Positions 24,203 to 32,472 of a stretch of 64,000 nucleotides of DNA are shown one piece after another. The DNA lies in the NCBI RefSeq assembly GCF_016650815.1, contig NZ_JAEKEZ010000015.1, positions 1 to 64,000 of the forward strand. The letters run 5' to 3'. The DNA is from Pseudomonas sp. TH31. GTDB taxonomy: Bacteria > Pseudomonadota > Gammaproteobacteria > Pseudomonadales > Pseudomonadaceae. The position numbers and the translations under genes were made by a program. The notes beneath the pieces were generated by a model. It was not told the origin of the DNA and searched no databases. It saw only the letters and a program-made list of their open reading frames with translations. How positions within the stretch are numbered: the first letter of the stretch is position 1; each line of letters begins with the position of its first letter.

Positions 24203-27091
24203 TTACACGTGAGGTTCGTCGTACAGCTTGGCAGCGTTCTGTTTCGCGGCATCCGCCATCATCCGCTGCATGTGCGGCATCATTTCCTGGGCCAAGCGTT
24301 GCGGGTCTTTGACATCCCCTTGCACCGTGACCGGCATGTTCAGCGAGTACTGAAATTGCTGATCCACTTTGGCCGGCACCGGTTTCTCCGGTTCCTTGGG
24401 TTGGATCGCCACGGCCGCTGGCTTGGCCGCAGCCTGAACCGCCAACGACCTTGCGACATCACCCAGAGCAGGGCCTGGCGGCGGCGTTGCCGACGCCATC
24501 AGCAACGCACCTGAACCATTCGCACCATTGAAGGACTGGCCCATGGTCGCCAAGCTGGGAATAGCCGGACCAGGGCGTGGCGCCATCAGCAACGGTGTTG
24601 CTGGCGGGGCCGATTTTTCCTCTTCGCCACCAAACAGTGACTTACCCAGGGAGCCGCCCAACGCTGCGCCGCCCTGACTGCCGAGGTAGGCGCCAATCAA
24701 GCCACCGATGGCGGTGCCAATGATCGGCACCACCGAACCAATGGCCGCACCTGCTGCAGCGCCGGCCATGGTGCCAGCCAGATTGCCGGCGGCCGCGCCA
24801 TAACCCTCGGCCTTTTCGTTCTTGGTCTTGGCAGTTTCGTAGGTCTCGAACGCCATGGCACCGGCTTCCATCAGCGAGCCACCGGGGATCATCTTGGCGG
24901 CTTTTCCGACCTTACCGACCGCTTGTACAACCCCGCCCAGCTTGGCCATCGCCCCGCTGGGAACCGGTAACGAAGGAATCGGCGGGCGCGGCAGGGGAAC
25001 CGGCGGACGCGGAACCGGTGGCCGTGGTCCCGGAATAGGCGAGCGCGAAGAACCACCCGCCCGAGGCAACCCCGGTCGACGACGCGAAGCGCCGCGCCTT
25101 GCACCGCGACCCCGTCGGCGTGTTTCACCAGGGCCGCCAGCGGTGCCCCTCAAGTCCCCCGCATTGACGACGAAAACCTTCTTGACGCCGTCGCCATCCG
25201 AACCTGCTTCATCACCGCCGCCGGTCGCGTCCTGTGCCAGCGAAACCACCTTGAGGCCGGTCGCGACCAGGTCGAATTTACCGGCTTTCTTGTCGTCTTT
25301 GCCGCCCGCTTTATCGCCGTCGCCGTCTGCCGAGTTCCCCTTGAAAGCCGCCACCGCCTTGAGCCCGGTTTCCACCAGCGACAGTGCTTTGCCGGCCTTG
25401 CCCTTGGGCTCAGCATTTTTACCGCCGCCACCGTCGCCGTCCTCGGAGTTGGTGACAAAGACCTTTTGCACGGCGCCGGCCTTACCACCGGCCAACGATC
25501 CACGCGCCAGGTTGAACAACCCTCTACCCATCTTGAAGGAACTGAACAGGCCCGTCAGCGTGACCAACCCACCACCGACCAATGCGATCCCCGTCACCAC
25601 CCCCGGCGCGCTATCCGACATCGAGGTAATGCTCTTGGTTACCTTGGTCAGCGCCTCGGCCACGGTGTCCGTGACCGGACGCAGGGCGTCGCCCACGCTA
25701 CGCATGGCGTCATCCATCGACTGCGCCATTTCGGCCCATTTCTGCGACGACGACTCGCGCCGTTCGCTGAGGTTTTTGTCGAGGATGCCCGTTGCTTCGC
25801 GCGAATCGTTTTTAAGCTGGCTGTACAGCGCCTTGTTCTGCATGAACGCCGACAGCGCGGCCTTGACCTGCATGTCCGCGAACAGGTCGCCAGTGCGCAA
25901 CGACTCCTCCAGCGAGGCCATCATGGCCTTGGCTTTCTCCGGATCTGCCTCCTTGCTGATCTTGGCCGTCGCCTCGGCCATGGCCGCTGCTCGCTTCGGA
26001 TCGGTGGCCTGAATGTATTTCTGAGCCAACGCCATGCTGGTTTCCAGCGTGGACATGCCGTTTTGCAAACCGGTCTGCATCGAGCCCTTGTAGTCGATGC
26101 CGGCCTTTTTATAGGCCTGGACCGTATCAGTCGAGCCGATCTTGCCCATCCAGTTTTTCAGGTTGTTCGCCGCTTCGTCAGCGCCGCCGGCTGTCTTCAT
26201 CTGCACTTGCAGCATGGCGCCCAACTGAGTGACGGCATCCATGCCGGTGATACCCAGCTTACCCATGTTCGCCAGCAGCTCAGGAAACCAGCGCGCCATG
26301 TCGGACGCTTCAAAGCTACCTGCCTGCCCTTGAAAGGCGATCGCCTCCAGCGCCTTTTGCATGTCCTTGGCGTCGGTGATCTTGGCGTTTTGTCCCAAGG
26401 CGTTGATCATCTTCGCCGTATCGACACCGCTCGAGCCCTGCCCTACGACAAACTTGGCCGCGACCGGTGCGTACTCCAGGGCCTTGCTCAAGTCCATACC
26501 GGCGCCGACCAACTGGTTGATCACATCGGCCACATCATTGCGCGCCATACCGGTATCGCGCGAAGTGTCGATGATCTTGCGCGACATCTCCTGTTCTTGC
26601 GGCTTGTTGGCAATGCCGGCCTTGATCGCGATGTCACGAACAATGGCCCCAAAATCGGCACTGACCTTCGTCGGCACGGCCATGGCTCCGACACCGACCA
26701 CCGCCGCACCGACCGCGCTTTTCATGCCGGACTTGCCGGCGTCGAGCTGCTGGTAACCCTTGGCCTTAAACTCGGCCTTTTTCGCGGCCTGGCCCATGGC
26801 CTGATACGCCTTGCCCAGCCTGCCGACCTCGACGCCCTGCTTTTTCAAGCTGTCGAGGTTGGAGTTCAACCGGCTGAGCAATTTGGACGCTCCAGCGGCG
26901 CCGCTGTCGTGAGCCTTTTTCCATTCATCGCGCAGGCGAATGGTGTCGCCAATCGTGCGCTGCAGTACCCGCGCCTTGTTACCTTCCGCTTCAAGGCTCT
27001 TGATGCGTTTCGTCACATCTTTGAAGGCCGCGCCGACCGTCGAACTGACGGCGCCGCCGATCACCAGCCCGAGGGCGATTTTGTTCGCCAT
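24203..27091 (-). CDS. Tail tape measure protein (gpT-like)
   Basis: A 962-aa protein. An N-terminal coiled coil (FKDVTKRIKSLEAEGNKARVL...) is followed by the conserved tape-measure core (about 130-420), then membrane-like Gly/Ala stretches (GVVTGIALVGGGLVTLTG near 500; GTMAGAAAGAAIGSVVPIIGTAIGGLIGAYLG near 770). Unusually, about residues 650-715 form an Arg-then-Pro-rich tract (RRRGRGARRGASRRR, then repeated PRPPVP). The length sets tail length, so this predicts a long myovirus-type tail, though the sheath is missing here. Confidence 0.88.
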   Translation of the reverse strand: MANKIALGLVIGGAVSSTVGAAFKDVTKRIKSLEAEGNKARVLQRTIGDTIRLRDEWKKAHDSGAAGASKLLSRLNSNLDSLKKQGVEVGRLGKAYQAMGQAAKKAEFKAKGYQQLDAGKSGMKSAVGAAVVGVGAMAVPTKVSADFGAIVRDIAIKAGIANKPQEQEMSRKIIDTSRDTGMARNDVADVINQLVGAGMDLSKALEYAPVAAKFVVGQGSSGVDTAKMINALGQNAKITDAKDMQKALEAIAFQGQAGSFEASDMARWFPELLANMGKLGITGMDAVTQLGAMLQVQMKTAGGADEAANNLKNWMGKIGSTDTVQAYKKAGIDYKGSMQTGLQNGMSTLETSMALAQKYIQATDPKRAAAMAEATAKISKEADPEKAKAMMASLEESLRTGDLFADMQVKAALSAFMQNKALYSQLKNDSREATGILDKNLSERRESSSQKWAEMAQSMDDAMRSVGDALRPVTDTVAEALTKVTKSITSMSDSAPGVVTGIALVGGGLVTLTGLFSSFKMGRGLFNLARGSLAGGKAGAVQKVFVTNSEDGDGGGGKNAEPKGKAGKALSLVETGLKAVAAFKGNSADGDGDKAGGKDDKKAGKFDLVATGLKVVSLAQDATGGGDEAGSDGDGVKKVFVVNAGDLRGTAGGPGETRRRGRGARRGASRRRPGLPRAGGSSRSPIPGPRPPVPRPPVPLPRPPIPSLPVPSGAMAKLGGVVQAVGKVGKAAKMIPGGSLMEAGAMAFETYETAKTKNEKAEGYGAAAGNLAGTMAGAAAGAAIGSVVPIIGTAIGGLIGAYLGSQGGAALGGSLGKSLFGGEEEKSAPPATPLLMAPRPGPAIPSLATMGQSFNGANGSGALLMASATPPPGPALGDVARSLAVQAAAKPAAVAIQPKEPEKPVPAKVDQQFQYSLNMPVTVQGDVKDPQRLAQEMMPHMQRMMADAAKQNAAKLYDEPHV

Positions 27092-27129
27092 ATCATGGCT
27101 CCCAGTTGCACAGCATTACCGGTAGCGGC

Positions 27130-27231
27130 TCAATCCGTGAGCCACCACACCATCTCGGCAAATGGCATCGTCTGAATCTCGGCGGCGGAAAATCCGGTCT
27201 CCGCCGCCAAACGTTTTGCCGCCACTTTCAT
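27130..27231 (-). CDS. gpE'-like tail assembly fragment (33 codons)
   Basis: A short frame MKVAAKRLAAETGFSAAE to FAEMVWWLTD between the chaperone and tape-measure genes, the place of the P2 E/E' overlap. The Trp-Trp ending is typical of such short tail chaperone extensions. It lies in a different frame from the upstream chaperone (a +1 or -2 shift would join them). It could be made by frameshifting or from its own ATG 27231. I see no classic slippery heptamer. Confidence 0.5.
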   Translation of the reverse strand: MKVAAKRLAAETGFSAAEIQTMPFAEMVWWLTD

Positions 27232-27241
27232 GACGCAGGGA

Positions 27242-27841
27242 TCAAATCCCGTCGTCGTGCACCAGGCGAAAATAGCCGGCCTGCAAGCGGTAGTAGTCCA
27301 CCAGTTTCAGGCCCTCCAGATCTGCAAGGTCGGCGCCGGTCAATTCAGCGAACAAGGTCAGCTCGCGCTGTTCGGCGTTGCCGTTGGCCGCACGATCCGC
27401 CGCCCGGACCTCGCGCACGGTCGGCGAGCGCAGGCTCAACGTATCAACCTGCACCGACTTGACCTCCGTCGGGCACGAGAGCGTCACCAGCACGTTGTCC
27501 GCCGTGACCGACAACCAAGCCGGCAGCAACGTCGGATCGGTGAACTGCGGCACTAGCCGCGAATAGCCTTCCTGCAACCGGTGGTAATCCAACAGTTTCA
27601 GGCTCTCAAGATCCTTTAGTCCCACCTCCGCCAAACCGGCAAACAACATCAGCTCGCGTTGTTCGGCATCACCTTGGGACGCCCGGTCGGCCGCCCGCTC
27701 ATCGCGCAACGTCGGCGAGCGCAGGGTTACTTTGTCGACCTTCACCCCGTTGGTTTCGCTGGGACACGAAAGGGTCACGACGGCGTTTTCAGCGGTGACC
27801 AACAACCAGGACGGCAACGCTTTTTCAGCTTGATTCATCAT
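27242..27841 (-). CDS. Tail assembly chaperone (gpE-like) with internal duplication
   Basis: A 199-aa protein made of two tandem ~89-residue repeats: residues 9-97 (LPSWLLVTAENAVVTLSCP to LQEGYSRLV) and 106-194 (LPAWLSVTADNVLVTLSCP to LQAGYFRLV). A single unit matches the size of P2 gpE. The family helps the tape measure and tube assemble. The doubled form is unusual. It precedes the E'-like frame and the tape measure and follows the tube gene. Confidence 0.72.
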   Translation of the reverse strand: MMNQAEKALPSWLLVTAENAVVTLSCPSETNGVKVDKVTLRSPTLRDERAADRASQGDAEQRELMLFAGLAEVGLKDLESLKLLDYHRLQEGYSRLVPQFTDPTLLPAWLSVTADNVLVTLSCPTEVKSVQVDTLSLRSPTVREVRAADRAANGNAEQRELTLFAELTGADLADLEGLKLVDYYRLQAGYFRLVHDDGI

Positions 27842-27855
27842 CTGGATCTATTCCC

Positions 27856-28359
27856 TTAGAGGCCGAGCGCGGTGCGCACTTCGGCGAGTTGGTCTTTGCC
27901 GTCGATCACCTGGATGCCGGCGACCATGTCGATTTCGTACATCAGACGGCCGTCGATTTCGAGCTTGTAGTAAGTGACCGCAATCGCGTGTTTGATCTCG
28001 GCCGGGTCACCGGCTTTCCAGTCGCCCAGATCGACCTCTTTGAGCCGGCCGCGCAGGGTGGCGACAACGGCAGTAATCGCCCCCTTTTGCCCCTTGAAGG
28101 CGCCACGGAAAGACGAGTTGAAGGCCGTGCCATCGGCCAGGCCGAAGTACTTCAGCGACTCACGGCGCACGCCCTTGGTGACAAAGGACGCTTCCATTTT
28201 TTCCAGGCCCTGGTCCATCTCGATGGCACCGGCCATGCCGCCAGCTCGGTACTCGTCGGTCTTGGTGGTCAGCTTGGGCAACGTCATGCTTGGCACTTCG
28301 CCGGCAAAGCTCATCCCGTCAACAAACAGGTTGGTGTTAAACAAAGTTTGAGGAATCAT
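27856..28359 (-). CDS. Major tail tube protein (gpFII-like)
   Basis: A 167-aa P2 FII homologue. MIPQTLFNTNLFVDG, PKLTTKTDEYRAGGMAGAIEMDQGLEKMEASF and DGRLMYEIDMVAGIQVIDGKDQL are characteristic. It forms the inner tube of contractile tails. The sheath gene (FI), which should lie just upstream, is missing. Instead the terminase stop lies 12 bases upstream of this start, which places the deletion junction here. Confidence 0.9.
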   Translation of the reverse strand: MIPQTLFNTNLFVDGMSFAGEVPSMTLPKLTTKTDEYRAGGMAGAIEMDQGLEKMEASFVTKGVRRESLKYFGLADGTAFNSSFRGAFKGQKGAITAVVATLRGRLKEVDLGDWKAGDPAEIKHAIAVTYYKLEIDGRLMYEIDMVAGIQVIDGKDQLAEVRTALGL

Positions 28360-28371
28360 CGACTAGGCCCC

Positions 28372-30375
28372 TTAGCCACTGCTGGAACTGCGGCGTTGAG
28401 GTGGTATTGCTGCGGGTCTCGATTGCACGACCGGAGCAGCGAATGACGGAGCCGGTTGCGCGACAACGGGTGCTGCCTGATCGGCACTGCTAACCCGTTC
28501 GCCTTGAACAGGCTTGATGCGCAGGGCTTCGTCAAACAATCCGGACTGTGCCAGGGACTGACGCACGCGCTCCCAGTCGTGTTCCTTGTAGCGATTCAGG
28601 CCCAGGTAATGCGCCATGGCCAGGCAATACACCATCAGGTCGAGCGCTTCGTTGCGCTCGGCCTTACCCTTTATCCACTCGATCCGCTTGTGACCGCGCA
28701 CGTAGCGGGCGACCTTGCGCTCTGCCACGCACTGGTCAAAGAAGTCGTCCGGCAGGTCATTGGCGAAGTGCAACGCCCCCGGCCCGGACTCGAACGGGTA
28801 GCGGTTATAGATCCAGTCCTTCGCCGTGTCGGTACCCACGAACCAAAGTTCCGCACCGTTGCGTTCGGTCTGGCCTTTCCAGGTCACGTCGACCATGGAC
28901 GGGCGTTGAGCAATGACCGGCTTGCCAGGTTTGCTCGCGCCCTTGATCGCGAACACATTGCGCCAGCGACGAACACGGCAGAACTGGTAAACCTCATCGG
29001 TGTGGTGACCGCCGGAGTCGACAGCGGTGGCCAGAATGCCCAAGCCAACACCGCACGGATGGCGATATTTCGCTTTCAGGAGTTCGTCCAACGCTGCCCA
29101 AGTGCGGTCGTCTGCGGGATCGCCCGAAACTATCTGGAAGTCAACGATCCAGCGCTCCATGCCGGCACCCCAGCCCATGGCCATGAATTCCAGCCGGTTG
29201 GCCTGAACGTCGACGGCCCCGGTGATCATCATCACCGCCGCCGGCATCGAGCCAAGGGTGTAGCCTTCCAACCGCGCCCGCTGCCTCAGGACGTCTGCTT
29301 TGGTCTGCTCCTGAGCCGCGTCCCAAACCTTCGCTAGACGGGTGTTGTAGAACACCTGCATGGGCTCAAGATCGCCTTTGGCCTGGGCCTTTTTGGCCTT
29401 CTCAAATTGCTTGGCCAGCGACTTCCAGTCCATCCAACCCAACGGCGAATACAGCGCGTTGAGGTGGAAGCCAACGGTCTCGCCGTCGCCTTCGGCGTGA
29501 GCGCGCCATTCGCCGTTGGCGAGCATTTCGCCCTTGTGGTACTCCTCGATCAGCACGTCACATTCAGGTCCGGCGCACTGGTAGTGCACCACGCTGAAGT
29601 CCTTCGAGTAGTGCAGCCGTTCCCATTCAAGGATCTGCATATGCCGGCAAGTCGGGCATGGCACATAGTAGTGACGCTGGTCACTGCCATCGAACAGGTC
29701 GGAGATCCGCGAGGCGCCCTTGATCGTCGGCGAGCTGGAGAAGTAGAACTTCGCGTTGCGGCCAAAGGTGCTGCCCCGGGTTTCCGCCAACTCGATGGGA
29801 TCGCCCTCCTCGCCGATGTCGACTTCCCAGCGGTCGATCTCATCGCCGTAAACGTAGCGCGCCGACAGCTCCGATAAGTTGGCGGCCGAACCGGCGGTGG
29901 TGACGTACAACGTGCCACCCTCGAACTCCTTGGTGTCCATGGTGTTGCGCGAATCCCGCGAGCGGTTGGCCGCCACACGTTCGCGCAGTACCGGGGTCGC
30001 TTTGATCGTCTTACCGATCCGCGAGGACACCCGCTTGGCCAGGCCGAGGCTTGGCAGCAGTGCCAGGATATTCGACGGCGCCATGTGCATCAGACCGCCG
30101 ATCCAGTTCAGACCGATCTGGGTTTTCATCAACTGCGACGCAACCATGGTGATCACGCGCTTGCAGGGGTGAGCCGGCGACAAACAACGCATGGGCTCGC
30201 GGGCATACGGTGTACGCGAGGTGCGGTACTGGCCCGGCTCAGCGGCGCCGGTGTCACGCGGGATCCGCATGTACTCATCGGCCCACTGATCGATCCAGAC
30301 GTCCGGGTCGGGCCGTAGCCCACGGAAATACGCCTCGCGGTACACCTCTGCACCGTCAGGAATTTCCGTGGGCAT
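28372..30375 (-). CDS. Terminase large subunit (gpA-like)
   Basis: A 667-aa packaging motor of the lambda gpA/GpA family. The ATPase contains ITMVASQLMKTQIGLNWIGG (an atypical P-loop common in this family), YVYGDEIDRW as Walker B, and a zinc-type CPTC near residue 245. The nuclease half has ITGAVDVQANRLEF and the acidic VDSGGHHTDEVY. The extreme C-terminus (VVAQPAPSFAAPVVQSRPAA, RRSSSSG) is low-complexity. It should be followed by a portal gene but is followed directly by the tail tube. Confidence 0.9.
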   Translation of the reverse strand: MPTEIPDGAEVYREAYFRGLRPDPDVWIDQWADEYMRIPRDTGAAEPGQYRTSRTPYAREPMRCLSPAHPCKRVITMVASQLMKTQIGLNWIGGLMHMAPSNILALLPSLGLAKRVSSRIGKTIKATPVLRERVAANRSRDSRNTMDTKEFEGGTLYVTTAGSAANLSELSARYVYGDEIDRWEVDIGEEGDPIELAETRGSTFGRNAKFYFSSSPTIKGASRISDLFDGSDQRHYYVPCPTCRHMQILEWERLHYSKDFSVVHYQCAGPECDVLIEEYHKGEMLANGEWRAHAEGDGETVGFHLNALYSPLGWMDWKSLAKQFEKAKKAQAKGDLEPMQVFYNTRLAKVWDAAQEQTKADVLRQRARLEGYTLGSMPAAVMMITGAVDVQANRLEFMAMGWGAGMERWIVDFQIVSGDPADDRTWAALDELLKAKYRHPCGVGLGILATAVDSGGHHTDEVYQFCRVRRWRNVFAIKGASKPGKPVIAQRPSMVDVTWKGQTERNGAELWFVGTDTAKDWIYNRYPFESGPGALHFANDLPDDFFDQCVAERKVARYVRGHKRIEWIKGKAERNEALDLMVYCLAMAHYLGLNRYKEHDWERVRQSLAQSGLFDEALRIKPVQGERVSSADQAAPVVAQPAPSFAAPVVQSRPAAIPPQRRSSSSG

Positions 30376-30379
30376 AGGC

Positions 30380-30982
30380 TTAACTCGTGGTCAGTGCGTG
30401 TTCAAGGTCCGCTGAAGACATGCGCTCGGCGTCTTCCAGCGAGCGGCGGATCGCCGCCGTGAGGTGCTTTTCGATTTCCCAAGGGTCGGTCATCGATGCC
30501 AGTTCCGGCGCCAGTTGCGGAGGCATCCCCAGCAGTTGATCGCGCAGCATGCGACCAGCGTTGTAAGCGCCGGTCTGCACCGCCAACAGGGCCACCAGCG
30601 AGCCCTTGGCCTTGTGCAATTCGATCTCGGCGAGCTGCGCCAGGTTGTGCTCGCGCAGTGCGCGGGCCTTCTGGAAGTCGGGAAGCTGCCCCGCAGGGGT
30701 GATCGTGAGCGGCGGCGCAGCCGTTGAAGTCGGCTCGGCCTGGCTGGATAGCTGGCTGTAAACGTCACGCTGAAGCCGGTCCTGGTGGTGGCGGTCGGCG
30801 ACGGCGGTCTTGCTGGGGTCAGCGGTGTCGCGAATCAACGCTTCACTGGCCGTGACATCGACCTGTTTACCGTCGGCGGTCAGAACCAGGCGGTTGTTGT
30901 TTTTCAACCAGGTGATGTAGCTGGGTGCCCTGCCGATCCGAGCCGCGAAGGCGCTCTTTGACAGGTACATTGGTTCTGTCAT
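30380..30982 (-). CDS. Terminase small subunit
   Basis: A 200-aa protein with an N-terminal helix-turn-helix (KSAFAARIGRAPSYITWLKNN), a Nu1/DUF1441-like beginning that would bind pac/cos DNA. A charged linker and a C-terminal helical oligomerisation region follow (LREHNLAQLAEIELHKAKGSLV). It lies four bases upstream of the large subunit on the same strand. Confidence 0.8.
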   Translation of the reverse strand: MTEPMYLSKSAFAARIGRAPSYITWLKNNNRLVLTADGKQVDVTASEALIRDTADPSKTAVADRHHQDRLQRDVYSQLSSQAEPTSTAAPPLTITPAGQLPDFQKARALREHNLAQLAEIELHKAKGSLVALLAVQTGAYNAGRMLRDQLLGMPPQLAPELASMTDPWEIEKHLTAAIRRSLEDAERMSSADLEHALTTS

Positions 30983-31126
30983 AAGCCCTCCTTTTCAACG
31001 GCTTTTCAATGGAACCTTTCGATTTCAATGGATTGAATTTCAGTAAGCTGGCAACCCTGCCGCTAACACTTTCCCGCGGGTTTCCGACCCCGTACCCTAC
31101 GAATAACCCTAGGGTCCCCGGCAGTT

Positions 31127-31471
31127 TCAGGCTGGCCCGCCACCATTCGGCGGGACATCGCACACGCCAAGCCGCTTGGCAGCCCAGCGTTCGTACAAGC
31201 CGATGGCAACATCTGCACCGGCCATTGCCGTGAGACAACCCAAGGCGCCCGCCGTCCAGAGCGACATGCCCGCCGCGATCATCAGCATCATTGCCGAGAC
31301 TCCGCAGACAATGCAGGCACCGGATCGAAGCGCAAGCCGACGCATCAGCGCCCAGCCACGGGCACCATCCTTGTCTGCTCGCCACATCTCACCGGATACG
31401 CCGCCGACCAGAGCCAGGACGATCACCAACCAGATCGGCATTTCTGCCAGCGCTTGCTGCTCATTTGTCAT
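31127..31471 (-). CDS. Phage holin
   Basis: A 114-aa protein with three hydrophobic segments (PIWLVIVLALVGGVSG; ACIVCGVSAMMLMIAAGM; AGALGCLTAMAGADVAIGLY), as expected for a class I holin. I use ATG 31471 (MTNEQQALAEM); the longer frame runs through a terminator. It is the first gene of the late operon, so lysis proteins sit at both ends of the operon. Confidence 0.78.
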   Translation of the reverse strand: MTNEQQALAEMPIWLVIVLALVGGVSGEMWRADKDGARGWALMRRLALRSGACIVCGVSAMMLMIAAGMSLWTAGALGCLTAMAGADVAIGLYERWAAKRLGVCDVPPNGGGPA

Positions 31472-31504
31472 GTTGTGCCTCAAGTGAAGGAGCATGCCGA
31501 ACAC

Positions 31505-31538
31505 AAAAAAGAAAACCCCGCCGGAGGGCAGGGTTTTC
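31505..31538 (-). terminator. Terminator of the Q-like gene
   Basis: GAAAACCC (31511-31518) pairs with GGGTTTTC (31531-31538), and the minus-strand transcript ends in a U-run (A-run at 31505-31510). It separates the early Q-like gene from the late holin-terminase operon. It would have to be read through or bypassed if late expression starts upstream, which suits an antitermination role for the gene before it. Confidence 0.75.
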
Positions 31539-31662
31539 AATGTCGCGGCATACGCCAGGACGAAGTGCACAGCACGTGCTCGGGGAAGCGCCAAGGCGCA
31601 GAATCCATATCGTGGGGACTTTTTACCCCCTGAGTACGGAACCGAAAAGGGGGCATTTTCGG

Positions 31663-32145
31663 TTATCCAACTTGACGCAACTTTGACGCAATTTTGAGGA
31701 GACTTTGAGGTAAAGCGCCCCGACCAACGGTAAGCCATTTACGTGCGTCCTTGCGCTCGGCCAGCACCTCAAACAGTCGGACATGAAGACGATGCACAAG
31801 ATCGTAGTAGGTTTGCTTCGCCTTTGAGACGTAGCCCAGTTCGTGCATCTGCGCTGCCCATGTCGGTGCAGGGTCAAAGCCGTAACGCATAACTGCCAAC
31901 TGTTGCAGCCTTTCACCCCGACCATCTTGCCGGGCAATCTCGGAAAGGGCGGCACCAATTTCCTGCGCAATTGCATCTGGACCCGCACTACCGCCGAGAA
32001 GGATCCGAGAACCGGGTGTGCCCCGCGGCGCACAACCGCCCCACTCCATGATCGTCGCCATCGGGCTACCCATGCCTCCGGCTTCACCGGCGTGTAGGCA
32101 TTGCTCGCCCCAATGTTTCAGCAACAACTCCATCGCCTCAATCAT
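31663..32145 (-). CDS. Phage late regulator, antiterminator Q-like (tentative)
   Basis: A 160-aa protein between the replication genes and the late operon, the classic position of Q-type antiterminators. MELLLKHWGEQ at the N-terminus resembles Q-like proteins, and IMEWGGCAPRGTPGSRIL and QTYYDLVHRLHVRLFEVL (a possible helix-turn-helix region) are visible. I start it at ATG 32145; 32133 is an alternative. Family assignment is by position and weak similarity only. Confidence 0.5.
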   Translation of the reverse strand: MIEAMELLLKHWGEQCLHAGEAGGMGSPMATIMEWGGCAPRGTPGSRILLGGSAGPDAIAQEIGAALSEIARQDGRGERLQQLAVMRYGFDPAPTWAAQMHELGYVSKAKQTYYDLVHRLHVRLFEVLAERKDARKWLTVGRGALPQSLLKIASKLRQVG

Positions 32146-32472
32146 TGCCCTGCCCCCGTAAAACCCAACCCAACACAGAAAAACCGCAACCCGACACAAA
32201 CCCAACACAGATAAATCCCTTTAAATTCAATGCTTCAATCAAACTTGAGTTGAGTGTGTTGGGTTTGTTGGGTTTATCAGTCTTCGCATAAGAAAAAATT
32301 CGTTCCGTTGAATTCGTTGCAAAGAACGTCGTGCATGCGCGTGCGCGACACAAAACCCAACACACCCCACACAACACCCGCGAAGGCATGTAATTCGGGC
32401 ACTCAAATTGTGTGGGGTATTCAAAATCAACCCGACACACACTCAACACACCCAACACACTTTTGAAAATAG
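32146..32472. repeat. Iteron-like CCCAACACA repeats; candidate replication origin
   Basis: In about 310 bases the motif CCCAACACA and close forms (CCCGACACA, CTCAACACA) occurs at least eight times on both strands: near 32169, 32191, 32201, 32255-32272 (inverted), 32346, 32430, 32442 and 32450. An AT-rich stretch with AAGAAAAAATTCG lies between clusters. The open frames here are low-complexity artefacts of the repeats. The position just after the primase-helicase gene resembles the ori/crr arrangement of P4-type replicons. Confidence 0.6.

Noticed and set aside
25466..27175. 569-aa plus-strand open frame inside the tape-measure gene
   Set aside because: A GC-driven shadow frame rich in His, Arg and Leu; the minus-strand tape measure is clearly the coding frame. 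Similar shadows over lolC, lolE and sthA were rejected for the same reason.
19934..31471. Tailocin (R-pyocin-like particle)
   Set aside because: Sheath, baseplate and fibres are absent and both terminase subunits are present, the opposite of a tailocin gene set.
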